Source: Sipunculus nudus
Lineage: Eukaryota > Annelida > Sipuncula > Golfingiida > Sipunculidae
Assembly: GCA_026874595.1 (NCBI GenBank)
Contig: CM049316.1
Location: forward strand, 13,382,839 to 13,446,838
Direction of reading: 5' to 3'
DNA length: 64,000 bases
Shown piece after piece: positions 32,954 to 45,700 of the stretch. Made by a program: the position numbers and the translations under genes. The notes under the pieces are model-generated. The model saw only the letters and a program-made list of their open reading frames with translations. It ran no database searches and was not told the origin of the DNA. Position 1 is the stretch's first letter, and every line of letters begins with the position of its first letter.

Positions 32954-35462
32954 CAGACATGGGGTAATAGTAAATAGTAATATTAATAGACTGTTACAGC
33001 TTTTTCCATGTAATAGTAATAGTAATAGACTAAAAAAATTGAGCTGTAATAGTAATAGTAATAGAAACAGAAGGCAAAGTAATAGAGTAATACATATTAC
33101 TTTCTGTTACTTCCTGTGAGCCCTTTGATCAGCATATCAGCAAATAATGCTGAACAGACTCAGTTCTTGTCCAGTAATTGCTCAGGATGTGCCTATTGTT
33201 GGTCAAAAAAATGGCCAGCTGCCACATTGCTGGTGGCCATCTGCCACATTGCTGGTGGCCACTGGTGCTAATTACATAAGAGTACTGGACAGAGTAGGTC
33301 ACAGCCAAATAAGTTAATTGGCAGAATCTGACCTTTGATTAGTAAACCATGGATAAACAGAGGCATGTTTGATGTTAAGAGACAGATAAATAGTTTATTG
33401 TATCCGCCAAAACAAAGTTTTGCGGATACAATGTTTTCAGAAAGACGCCGTCGCGTAGGTGTCCGGAGAACTCCTCCATAACCGTTGGGTGGAATTTTAC
33501 GAAACCTGGGATTATGTTTGGGTCACATGTGAACTGCTGCACCCTGATTTTGTTTTGACCTCTGACCTTTCCTCTCTCCAGTGCGTCCATCTGTGCGTCT
33601 GTTTTGACACATTAACCCACATATCTCAGGAACCGTTTGACCAATCCGGAAAAAATGTTTGGACAAATGTAGCCCTTTTATAGCTTTATAACATACATAA
33701 AAAATGGTAGCGCCACCTGCAACCATTTTTGCACAGCGTCTATCTGTCCATCTTCCTTGGGATAAAATCGCTCATATATCTGCATTGGTTGGACTTATCC
33801 ACCTGAAATTTTGCATGTGTATACATCCTGGACAGCTTTCTTGATTTTATGACAGTGGCGCCACCTACTTTCACGTTAACGCTGCAGACATCCAAGCTCA
33901 TATCTTGGGAACCGTTTGACCCATTGTGACATGTACATCTTATCTCACATCCATCAATCCATATGCATATTCTAAAATGTACCTAGATTTGTTTTCACAA
34001 GCCAGTTTGCATTTTAATCATACAGATTGCAATAAAACACATTCAAGAAAAATATAATATGGAACCAGATACAGTGCAGACCCAAATGTTCATGGTAAGC
34101 TTACGGTGTTTTCACTACCCAAAATGTATTGAAGCCTACAATTCCATGAACTCATACCAGTACTACAATCACTTATATAAAGTCATACTGCAGGCACATG
34201 TATTATCTAGTTAATTTATATATAAAAACTTTTAAAACTATTCTTTTAATACTTGTCTGTTATTTCATAGTACCAATTTTGCAGATCTTCATTTTGTATC
34301 TAAATTTTATTTTATTTTTTTTATTATTTTATATCTGAAATTTTGATTTCAAATAATAAGATCCTGTTATGTACAAAATGCAAAGTATTAGATTGTTTAA
34401 TACCAAATAATTTTGAAAGTGATTTTAATCATATTTTATTTGTTTTGTAAAATTGATGTAAGTTTAAATCACTTTCCATATTCCTAAATTATCCTATGCT
34501 TGTTTTGCTGCAATGAAGAAGGGCATGCCTGAAGAATAAAAGACATGCATGCTACCATTATTGTTAAGTTAACCACCTCTCTGTTCACTCTCAAGATGTA
34601 CTTTGTGATGGAATAAAACATGGCATCACATCCAAATGAACATTTACACCCGAGAAGATGGGGTACTTTAGTCTCCAGTTTGGTTCTGTCCAGAATCTTG
34701 ACGTAAACAGTATTTTTATTGAATATATTTATAAGGATTAGGAAACAGGACACAGCCCTACATAAATTACTCTCCTGATACATACATAAAGGATTGAATT
34801 GTCAGCTTTGATACTAAATAATAATATGCAATAATCATGAATAATTCCTCTGGAGACAATTTTTAGTTACACTGAAAATCTGTATTCATTGACTAACGAA
34901 GATTAAATCTAAAAGGAAGTATGTACTATAAAATAAATTTATGTGAAATATATATGAAAATAATATAAAATGTACAAGTATGCATATAATTATAAATCAA
35001 TATTTTACATATGCCAGGGCCTTAAGAATGGGTTGCTTTTAAATTACATGTATTCAAGAGTTCATACATCTTATAATTTCGACTTGAAACACCCCAATAA
35101 TGATCACTGAGGATTCAAAATATTTAAAAAAAAAAGAATTAAAGAAGCTGAAATAATTAAGATCTCCAGTATCATTAGGCTTCTTGTAAATGACAGACAC
35201 AGTATAAGAAAATTGTGTAGGTAACTGGATGATATAGTTGCTTTTAATATTATTTAAACATGTGATTGTAGTGCTAGTTTATAGCACTCATGGCTATGCA
35301 AGGTCTAGAATCCTCCCATCAGTTTAAGTAAAAGTAATAGAAATAGATACCCCAGTAATAGTAATAGTAATAGTAACAGAAGATAAAATGTAGTAATAGT
35401 AATAGTAATATCAGAAATTGAAAGTAATAGTAATAGTACAACTGTAATAGACCCCATGTCTG
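32954..35462 (-). mobile_element. hAT-like non-autonomous DNA transposon, copy 1
   Basis: This 2509-bp element has terminal inverted repeats beginning CAGACATGGGGT and continuing as TAATAG-type trinucleotide repeats at both ends. It is flanked by perfect 8-bp direct repeats CTTGTGGA at 32946-32953 and 35463-35470. An 8-bp TSD and termini starting CAG fit the hAT superfamily. The interior matches copy 2 (37358-39457) in reverse orientation, including a 60-99-codon frame whose product contains YVKILDRTK, but no transposase motif is seen. It contains a nested family C fragment at 33399-33922 that copy 2 lacks. It lies upstream of the Schlafen-like gene's first coding exon. Confidence 0.9.
33399..33922 (+). 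repeat. Truncated family C element nested in hAT copy 1
   Basis: It starts TGTATCCGCCAAAACAAAG, carries GGCGCCACC modules (about 33711 and 33856) and stops inside a unit without the TTTTGGCGGATACA end. Comparison with hAT copy 2 shows the uninterrupted hAT sequence on both sides, so it inserted after the hAT family arose or was lost from copy 2. Confidence 0.75.
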
Positions 35463-35470
35463 CTTGTGGA
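35463..35470. repeat. Target-site duplication CTTGTGGA (right of hAT copy 1)
   Basis: Identical to 32946-32953. Confidence 0.9.
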
Positions 35471-35809
35471 CCATTCCTGTACCTCTTCCCAAGTGTATAG
35501 GCAAAATTTTACACAGGGGATCAATCTCAAATCAAAAGCTGAAACAATAACTACCAGTATATGTGAACTATTGTATAGTGCCTCTGCCAGAATCCTTAAC
35601 AAACCTACACAGGAGAGACCCTTATGTGTCTTGTACACAGTTCACCACCTTGGTACGATTACTGCTGGGTCAGCTTCAGAACAAAGACGGCACCTAATGC
35701 CAATGAGTGGCAGTGCATGACTCTAGGAAGGGACAAAGAATTTGCCCTGTGCCATAATGGACATGAATCCTTCAAATTAGAACATACATGGTTAGTGGTT
35801 ACCTCCTAA
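35466..35809 (+). other. Open stretch upstream of the Schlafen-like gene, unassigned
   Basis: Two overlapping frames are open on the plus strand (35466-35720 and 35624-35809), encoding for example RILNKPTQERPLCVLYTVHH and RTKTAPNANEWQCMTL. Amino-acid usage looks protein-like, but I do not recognise a family and the frames would need a splice or frameshift to join. It could be an upstream exon of the same-strand gene or a fossil. Confidence 0.25.
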
Positions 35810-36542
35810 ATTTACTGGATAGTTCCTAGGGTTTTAAAATAACCCTGGGATAAACAAGTTCATAATTTTTTTAGTGAAGATGCCAACAGACAAATCAACC
35901 AACCAAGGGAAAAATATAATAAATGTACCACCAGGTGGAGGTATAATAATTGAATGATATAATATTGACAGAGCACTAACTGAATCAATTTAAGGTTGAA
36001 TTTACAAGTCCATCCAATTTTTGTTAACATGTCAACATTTCCCTTGTAATTATTCGTTTATAGATTTTGGGAAGATAGCAGCTCCAGGGAAAGTTTTGCC
36101 TTTATAAAAGATCAGTTTTTTGGAACTCGAGCTGTTCTTATATTTTTGAGTGGGGTCTGTAACTCTGTATGCTGTATTTCAAAATATTGAAATGCCTTTT
36201 TCTTTCAGATTGATTCAATTTAAAAGATCTTTATATAAAATTAATTTCTTCAGAAGTAGTATATGGTTTCCTCTGGTTGAAATATAAGTGCCCCTTCAAA
36301 TTAAATTGATCAAGTTTATAATATTTATATATGTACAGATGTGTCCCTATGCCTGTTAATACAAGTGGGCCAACTGGTTATGAAAATCCATTATTTGTAT
36401 TACCATATTTTTTTAGTCAGTATGTCATATATATACTATATAGTACCAAACCTGTATTGGAAATAGTTTATAGAAAGATAAAGATTTGAAGGACACAGGT
36501 TATGCAATCAATTCTAATCAAATTCATTTATGCTCATTTTAG

Positions 36543-36727
36543 AATTAGGATATGGCTGGAAAGGAGAGAAGATTTTATCGATGCAAGTCCAAAGTGCCGT
36601 TTGAAGAAGATGCAGTGCATGAGTTCAAAGGTCACAAGAGTATCAGCGTAGAAGATGTGCCACCTTGGACACAGGAACCGTGTAAAGAAACAGGTCAGCG
36701 AAGAGGCACCAGGAAATCTGTGTCAAG
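36543..36727 (+). CDS. Schlafen-like gene, first coding exon
   Basis: ATG is at 36552, following an acceptor-like TCATTTTAG (36541-36542 AG), so a non-coding upstream exon is likely. It encodes MAGKERRFYRCK, then FEEDAVHEFKGH and a basic QRRGTRKSVS tail. It leaves in phase 2 at an unusual donor, GTCAGA. The exon sits between two inverted hAT copies. Confidence 0.75.
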
Positions 36728-39700
36728 GTCAGAAAAATTAATGTCAGGGTCATTTTTTACAATACTTGCCGTTTTAAACTGTATTTACTTTTAACCAAAC
36801 TGAACTGAGTGGTCAGTCTGAATCTTGCTTCATTCTGTTCAGTTATCTGGCAACCATGTTTAAAACTATCCTCTTTTAATCAGTGAAAGAAACCAACCAA
36901 TCACAAAGAGATATGATACCATCTGATACTTCTGCAACTTGATGTTGAAGATATTTGGTCAAATATGTGATTTAAAAACATTTTCTTATATAGGGAAATT
37001 GAAAATATCCAATCACAATCTGTTAACCAAAATATTTAACTTTCCATGTGTACCATGTGGTGAGTAATATATTTGCCTCATTCTTAAGTGATGAAATCAC
37101 TTCACAAAATCATATCCCTGTTAAAACAGGTTTTTATTAAGTAAAGTGCATTTTTGCCTTTAGTTTTATCAGTATTATTAATCAATTAAAGGCTGAATAG
37201 ACAATGAGTCAACAAATCTTAAAACCCCGGCAAAATGCTTATTATATACAAATTGCTTTGTGTAAAGAGTTTAATGCATATACTTTAATGCTTGACTGGC
37301 AAGAGTTTTAGCACCCTGTAAACAATTTCACACGTCCACAAGCATGCAGTGTCCAGCCAGACATGGGGTCTATTACAGTGGTTCTATTACTATTACTATT
37401 ACTATTACTTTCAATTTCTGATATTACTATTACTATTACTATTACCACATTTTATCATCTATTACTATTACTATTACTATTACTGGGGTATCTATTACTA
37501 TTACTATTACTATTACTTAAACTGATGGGAGGATTCTAGAACTTGGGCAGCTATGAGTGCTATAAACTAGCACTACAATCACATGTTAAATAATATTACA
37601 AGCACCTATATCATCCAGTTACCTACACAGTTTTCTTGTACTGTGTCTGTCATTTACAAGAAGCCTAATGATACTCGAGATCTTAATTATTTCAGCTTCT
37701 TTAATTCTGTTTTTTTTTTTATATTTTGAAACCTCAATGATCATTATTAGACGTTTCAAGTCGAAATAATAAGATAGTTGTATGAACTCTTGAATACATG
37801 TAACTTAAAAGCAACCCATTGTAAAGGCCCTGGCATTTGTAAAATATTGATTTATAATTATAAGCATACTTGTACATTTTAAATTATTTTCACACATATT
37901 TTACATAAATTTATTTTATAGTACATACTTCCGTTTAGATTTAATCTTCTTTCTCATAGTTAATAAATAAAGATTTTTAGTGTAACAAAAAATTGTCTCC
38001 AGAGGAATTATTCATGATTATTGCATATTTTTATTTAGTATCAAAGCTGACAATTCAGTCCTTTATGTATGTATCAGGAGAGGAATTTATGTAAGGTTGT
38101 GTCCTGTTTCCCAGTCCTTATAAATATATCCAATAAAAATACTGTTTATGTCAAGATTCTTGACAGAACCAAACAGGAGACAAAAGTTCCCCATCTTCTC
38201 AGGTGTATATGTTCATTTGGATGTGATGCCTTGTTTTATTCAATCACATAGTACATCTTGAGAGTGAACAGAGAGGTGGTAAACTTAACAGTAATGGTAA
38301 CATGCATGGCTTTTATTCTTAAGGCATGCCCTTCTTGATTGCAGCAAAATCAGCACAGGATAATTTAGGAATATGCAGAGTGATTTAAACTTACGCCAAT
38401 TTTACAAAACAAATAATATATTATTTAAATCACTTTCACAATAAATTTGGTATTTAACAATCTTGTACTATAAATTTTGTACAAAACAGAATCTTATTAT
38501 TTGATATCAAAATTTCAGATAATAAATAATAAAATATTAACTGTCACTTATATTCTTCTATTATATAATCAATTAAATTAATATTGTAAAAAAAATTGTT
38601 CATTTAATTTTCAAAATATAAATTTTATAACATAATTTGAGATACTGAATGAAGGTCTGCAAAAATGGATACTATGAAATAACAGACAAGTATTAAAAGA
38701 ATAGTTTTAAAAGAATAAGTATATAAGTTAACTAGATAATACATGTGCCTGCAGTATGACTTTATCCAAGTGATTGTAGTACTGGTATAAGTTTATAGCA
38801 TTGCAGGCTTCAATACATTATGGTTAGTGAAAAACACCATAAGCTTATCATGAACATTTTGGGTCTGCACTGTATCTGGTTCCATATTATATTTTTCTTG
38901 AATGTGTGTTATTGCAATCCGTATGATTGAAATGCAAAATGGCTTGTGAAAAAAAATCTAGGTACATTTCAGAATATGCATATGGATTGATGGATGTGAG
39001 ATAAGATGTACATATCACAATAATAATATACTATTTATCTGTCTCTTAACATCAAACATGCCTCTGTTTATCCATGGTTTACTAATCAAAGGTCAGATTG
39101 TGCCAGGTAACTTATTTGGCTGTGACCTACTCTGTCCAGTACTCTTATGTAATTAGCACCAGTGGTCACCAGCAGTATGGCAGCTGGTCCATGCTTGCCT
39201 CAACAACAGACACATCCTGGGCAATCACTGGACAAGAACTGAGTCTGATTTGCTGATTTGCTGATATGCTTCATGATCAAGGGGTTTACAGGAAGTAATA
39301 GAATGTAATATGTATTACTCTATTACTTTGCCTTCTGTTTCTATTACTATTACTATTACTGCTCAAATTTTTGAGTCTATTACTATTACTATTACTATTA
39401 CATGGAAAAAGCTGTAATAGTCTATTACTATTACTTATTACTATTACCCCATGTCTGTGTCCAGCATAAATTCAGCTGTGAAATTGATTGTTAAGCTATA
39501 CATGTGTGTTATTTCATCAGGACCCTGAATGGTTTCCTGAACACGGGGCGAGGAGGAGTGGTTTATCTTGGTGTGGCTGATGACGGAACTGTTCTTGGAC
39601 TGCCCTTGAACCAGTACCAGGTAAACAATAACTCAACATACATATAACAAATAATACATGGTTTCCTGAACACGGGGGAGGAGGAGGGGTTTATCTGGGT

Positions 39701-42700
39701 GTGGCTGATGACGGAACTGTTCATGGAATGCCATTGAACCAGTACCAGGTAAACAATACCTTAACATATATATACCATATAACATGTGGTTGCCTTTTTG
39801 TATTGCAAGGGTTATACATTTGTGATGTTTGCAAAAGGGAAATAATCGTAAAAATAAAACCTCAGTGAATAAGACACTCAACCTACACAGGTGAACATGC
39901 ATATTGCACAGCCTTGTCAACTAACATTTTCCTCAGGTTATCTGTTCCTGGAGCACTGCAGGTGGAAGATTGATTCTTCAGCTAAAAACAATGGATTATT
40001 ATGTAACCTTTAAATCAACATTTTTTTTTTAAATTTTTTTGGTAGAGGTACCAACCTCCATTTTTTAAATGCTTCTTACACTACCTGGCACTATAAATTT
40101 TTTATTTTTTTTGGCTCCCTTTTAGGGTGTGCCAGTCAGGTGTGCAGGAACATTATCTGCAAGTTATTTCCCATAACACCCCTAAAACCAACTATGCACA
40201 GTTCATGAAATTGATTTATGATCCCACTGTGGATGTGTGATGATCTCATAAAAATGGTCCTTTCTGAATCAAGTTGAACCTACTTCATCATCATAAATTC
40301 AATATATGCTCCTCAGGCAGCTGTTATACACTGCAGTCATCCGAGGTCCCCTTCTTGTTTTAACTGCTGCCTTTTTATAGCAACGTTCTCTGGGTCAGAA
40401 CACCAGAGTGTGCACAGAGCAACACCAATTCTGGCACAGGGCCAAGAATCAGACCAAAGATTGGGGCATCTCATTGTGATCAGACCACTGAGAGTGGGTG
40501 TCGCATGTTTAGAATTTTGAGCTGGATGCAGAGTGCGATACCAAGCTCTCAGTGGTCTGATTACAATGTTTACTCTGTGCACACTCTTGTGTTCTGGCCC
40601 AGAGAACCTTGAGCTGTTATAAAATAAGAGAAGCAGGAGTTACATAAGGCATCTATTAGAACTAGTTTACCTGTGCCAGGGTGTTGAGTCACTTCTTTTC
40701 CTAGATCTGTATCCACTAGTAAATTATATACATGCATGTGCACCTGGAGGAAAATTTAACCATAAATTTATCTCATGTGACCTTTACAGAAGGATCACAT
40801 TGTGACATCAGTGGACGATGTGCTGGCTCGTTATGTGCCTCCTGTTGATCCTCATCGCTACAAGGTTAAATTTGTTCCGGTTGTTGACGAAAACTCAAAT
40901 GAAGAAGAGATCATGGCAGCCATCAATTTCACTGACAAGTAGGATTAGTTCTGTAATTTTTATGTAAGAAGGTTATTTTCTTGATTCTACATGTATTGAA
41001 TGCCACGTGATGAACACCCTGGATGCTACACCTTTTGAGTATGTAACATTTCCAATCACTAAAAGCCAACACCCCCCCCCCCCCCCCTTTCCCCTGCTCC
41101 CTTGGATCCCACTTTGTCAAATTGTTGACTTGAATGACTGACAATCCCAGTGATGTCATGCAAGATCCATCTTTTAGTGATTTCAAACTCAAATCATGTA
41201 CTAATGGATTTTATTCAAAACAATATTACTGGAAGGATTGGTCGTTTTTGATTGTTGAAAATGAACTGTCTTTCAGTAACCGCAAGTATTAAGCTGAACT
41301 CCTTTTTAGTAAACTCCTTTTCTGGTGTAAACCCTGATTTTTTTATTCCACTTTAGAAATAGGATGGTTAAATGACCATTAGCTGTTATTTTTAACCATT
41401 TACTTCCTGAAAATGGAATTTAGTCCTCTACATCAGGAAATTGTGGCTTTTATCATACTACTTACGATGGTACTACACCTAGTGACCACTCCACAGTTGT
41501 GACCACCCCCACAATTTTGACCATATCTGGGTCCTTAATGTATGATCCAGGTAACTTTGATATTCACAAATACAACACCCTCTGATTGCAACAACTTTGG
41601 TCAGTCCCCAAGGAAGTCATAATTAAAGGGTTCTACTGTTTACTAAACAGAATAGGTTTGTCTTAGAATATATCAGCAAAATAACCTACATCTGTGCTGC
41701 TCTGAATTTAATCAATAAACTTGGGAGAATTTACAGGTGTTCTTTTATATGAAATAATTTTAATATAATTTTACACAGTTTTATTTCTATGAGGACTTTA
41801 TATAAGGCTTTTAATTTGCAAGGCCTTTACCCTGGTTTGTTTTAATTTTTGATACTGGTCATATAACATAAATTTTGAAATGAGAAAGCCATGTTATCAT
41901 TCAGTGGTGTGGTTTGGCCTTTTAAAAAACTAAAGGATCTTTGTTTCAAGACAGCTATTAACCAACCTTACCAATAGAATTTATGTGTTTCTGACTTACT
42001 ATGCATACATATCAATGAACTGGTTATCCCTGTTAAGAAAAGCTCATGTATTGCCTCTGTTTTGCTTGTTTGAATGTTGTTTTGGATGTTTGAGCTTGTA
42101 AAGTTTTGAAATGCTGTGCTAGTCTGTTACTTACAAAAAGTAATGTAAATGGTTGACACCTTTTGAAAAAGACTAGCTGTGTGTAGGATCTTGTACACAA
42201 GCTTTTGCTCGGACCCCTTCATCAGGTGTAAATGGAGCTGTTCCTCAGGTAGCTGTTCCCACTATGGTTCAGTTGACAAGGATTGTGGCATAGCTTTTCG
42301 GGTCTATTGTTAAGTTGTGTGGGTGCTGGCTGAATTAGGGGATTGGTGGATTTGTGATCATGATTTCCAGGTAGCAGGTGTCCAGTGAAGTGGTTACTAA
42401 TCCTTAAAAGCAAGGGAGTGTTTGAGCTTGTTTATCATCAAGCTGTTTGTTAACATGGCTCATGTGCCAATGTTGACATACAGAAATACCATGCATATAA
42501 CCTATGGTGGTTTGTTGCATAATAAAACACCCTTGGGAAAGCTCTGGTTTATCTGATTTGCAACCAGATGTCATTATTAATTGTGTTTCAATAATGTCTG
42601 TGGGCCCCCATGTTATAAACACATGGATATAAACAGAACGAACAGCTTGAGTGTGGCAGGATCAGCATTTTTTAGCTTATTTTTATAAAAAGTTTAAGGT

Positions 42701-45700
42701 ATAATTATTTCTTAATAGATGGCAGAATAGGTCTCTTAAACTTAAATATTCGTGAATTCAGTTAATAGATGAATCTCGTTTCAAAACCCAACGTCACATG
42801 TCTTGATATATGTGTAGATGTTTATATTATGTTTTACAGAGTAGACACTGAGCGGCGCCACCAGCCCCATGTGATCCGTACTCACGATTTGTGCTGGTGT
42901 GAGAAGGAAACAAGAGCTTTATTACGTAATGTAAGTTGTGATTTTTGGTAAAATTAAGTATTTATGTAATGATGTTGTTTAAATGATTTGGTACATTTTG
43001 ACAATGTTGAAGTCTACCTGATTTCAGGCAAATTAGTAAATAAAGTTTATGTCTAAAGGAATACAGAGATGAAACTCCACAGTCCACACCAAAAACTAAT
43101 GTCCTTGTCCATACAAGATGACTATTGAATAATTGTTCACAGGTGACATTTACATATATATAATCTTTATATTTCAGATATGTTGAATATCAGCCTGCAA
43201 ATTTTAATGTAAGATCAAAGAAACATTTTACCAAAATATTTGATATTTTCCAAAATAATTACAAGTGATGAGATGCAAACTGGCCTCAAAGCTAGGCGTG
43301 CTATACTTTTCAAAACACAAGCAATGTGTTTGTTTTGTTAAAGGACACTTTAGTGCCCATCTATGTAGTGGAGATCACTATCAAACCGTGGGACCCTACA
43401 AACCCCCAGTGTCACGGTGTCGGAAAGCTGAACACACATCCAATTCATGAGGATGAAGAGGGGTCAGTGTACTTCAGACGTCAAGCCAGTCTGGTTCAGG
43501 TTAGTGCTAAGTGTACTTTGAATGTCAACCATCCTAGTGCAGGTTTATGTTAAAATGTACTTCGGACGTCAAGCCAGTCTGGTTCAGGTAAGTGCTAAAG
43601 TATACTTCAAATGTCAACCATCCTAGTGCAGGTTAATGTTAAAGTGTACTTCAGACATCAAGCCAGTCTGGTTCAGATAAATGCGAAAGAGATCTACATT
43701 CATATCTCCAGGTCGCTATTAATGATGGAACATATACATTTGATTGTTTCTCTGTGGTTAATTATGAAATAATCTTACCTATAGTGTTAAGATATGATAT
43801 ATATGCCCTGTTTTTTTCTGGTCTGGTATTTTTAAAGAACCTGTGAGCTTATGTGATGGTGTGGCGGCGTCCGGCGTCCGTTGTCTGTCAAATGCAAAAA
43901 ATTAGTCATCTAAAAAACTCTGTTGGATTTTGCTTATTTTTTGGCTAACTGCATTTTCTTAGATTTTATTGGGAAAAAGCTAAAAAAGCTTTAAAAATCT
44001 TCTTCTCCGAAACTGTTCAGCCAAATTGTCCAATATTTCACAGAAATGATTCCTTGAACAATCTTTCTCAAGTTTGTTTGAATGGTTTAAGTTCGGTTTT
44101 ATTTGGCTGAGTTACAGGAAGTTGAACTTAGTCATCTGTCCAAAAAAGCATAGTAAAATTACAATCTCAGAAACAACTGGAGCTTTCATTACCAAATTTT
44201 ATGCCAATGTTGGTCACATGAGTCATATCTGAAATTGAGGTATTGATGGCGCCACCTACATCAGCCTTTTTGTACAGGGGTCATCAGTGCCTGTATCATA
44301 CTGACGGCTACAAAAAACTTCTTCTCTGAAACCATATGGCCAAATTGTTTAATATCGCACAGAAATGATCCAAGGGTAGTGCTTTCTGAAATTTGTTCAA
44401 ATGGTCTCAGTTCAGTGACTTTTGACTGAGTTATGGGAAGCTGAATTTAGTCATATGCCACAACATCCCATTATAGCTAAGTGGCTACAAAGATCTTCTT
44501 CTCAAAAACCACTGGGCCAAATTATTATATCTCACACATTAATTATCCTTAAATTTTGATAATTCAAGTTTGTTCAAATGGTTTTGGTTCAGTAATTTTT
44601 GGCTGAGTTATGAGAAGCTTAACTTAGCCATTGTGCTGTATTTTCCCATATGAGTTATAAACCTGTAAAACGTTTTTTGACTGAGGCCACTGAGGCAAAT
44701 TTGTTTATTATTTTACAAGAATAATCCCCTGAATAATTCTAAAAATAATTGTCTTTTATGGTTCCAAAGAATGAATTTTGGCTGAATTACAAAGATTGAA
44801 TTGAGTCATTTTACCATATATGTAAGCTGTGTGAAGCAGATACATCTAGCCTGGCACCTGTTTATCAGCATCCATTACATCATGCCTCTAGACATTTAGA
44901 TTTCAGGTTATCTATGGTTAATATTGACAAGAATGTTTTTTAAAAGCTTTTAAAAAATGTAGATTTATGATTTTAGATATTCCTCATGCCAAGCAATGTT
45001 TACAATCACAGGTATACAGCTCTTTGAGGGTATATAAAGATGGCTGTACATGGATTATAAATAATAGATATCCATACTCAACTTAATTCAAGATTTTGCC
45101 ATCAGTGAGATGTATCTGTATTATAATTTTGCATTCAATATGCATCTGTAGTAATTTTTAGCGAACCTGTGAGCTAATTGGATGGTCTGCAGCGTCCGCC
45201 GTCTGTATGTTAACCCATACTATTTCAAAAATGACTGGAGCTAGCATCATGAAGTTTAATGCAAAAAATTAGCCATCTGAAAAACTCTGCATTTTCTTAG
45301 ATTTTATAGAGAAAAAGGTAAAAAAAAAAACTTTAAAAATCTTCTCCTCCAAAACAGTAAAGCAAAATTGTGCAATATTTCACAGAAATAATCTTTTATA
45401 GTTTTACCATCTCTCTCAAGTTTGTTTGAATGGTTCAAGTTTGGTGAATTTTGGTCGAGTTACAGGAAGTTGAACTTAGTCATCTGTCCAAAAAAGCATA
45501 CTAAAATGATAGTCCCAGAAATGGCTGGAGCTATCATCACCAAATTTTATGCCAGTGTTGGTCACATGAATCATATATGAAATTCAGGTATTGGTGGTGC
45601 CACCTGCATTGACCTTTTTTTGTACGGGGGTCATTGGTCATCTGTACATTAACCAATAATTTCTCAGGAATGGCAGGAGCTACCATCCCCAGATTTTATG

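Noticed and set aside
34484-34783. 99-codon minus-strand frame, related to 38069-38251
   Set aside because: It is internal to both hAT copies, lacks transposase motifs, and is truncated in copy 2. It is recorded only as part of the elements.
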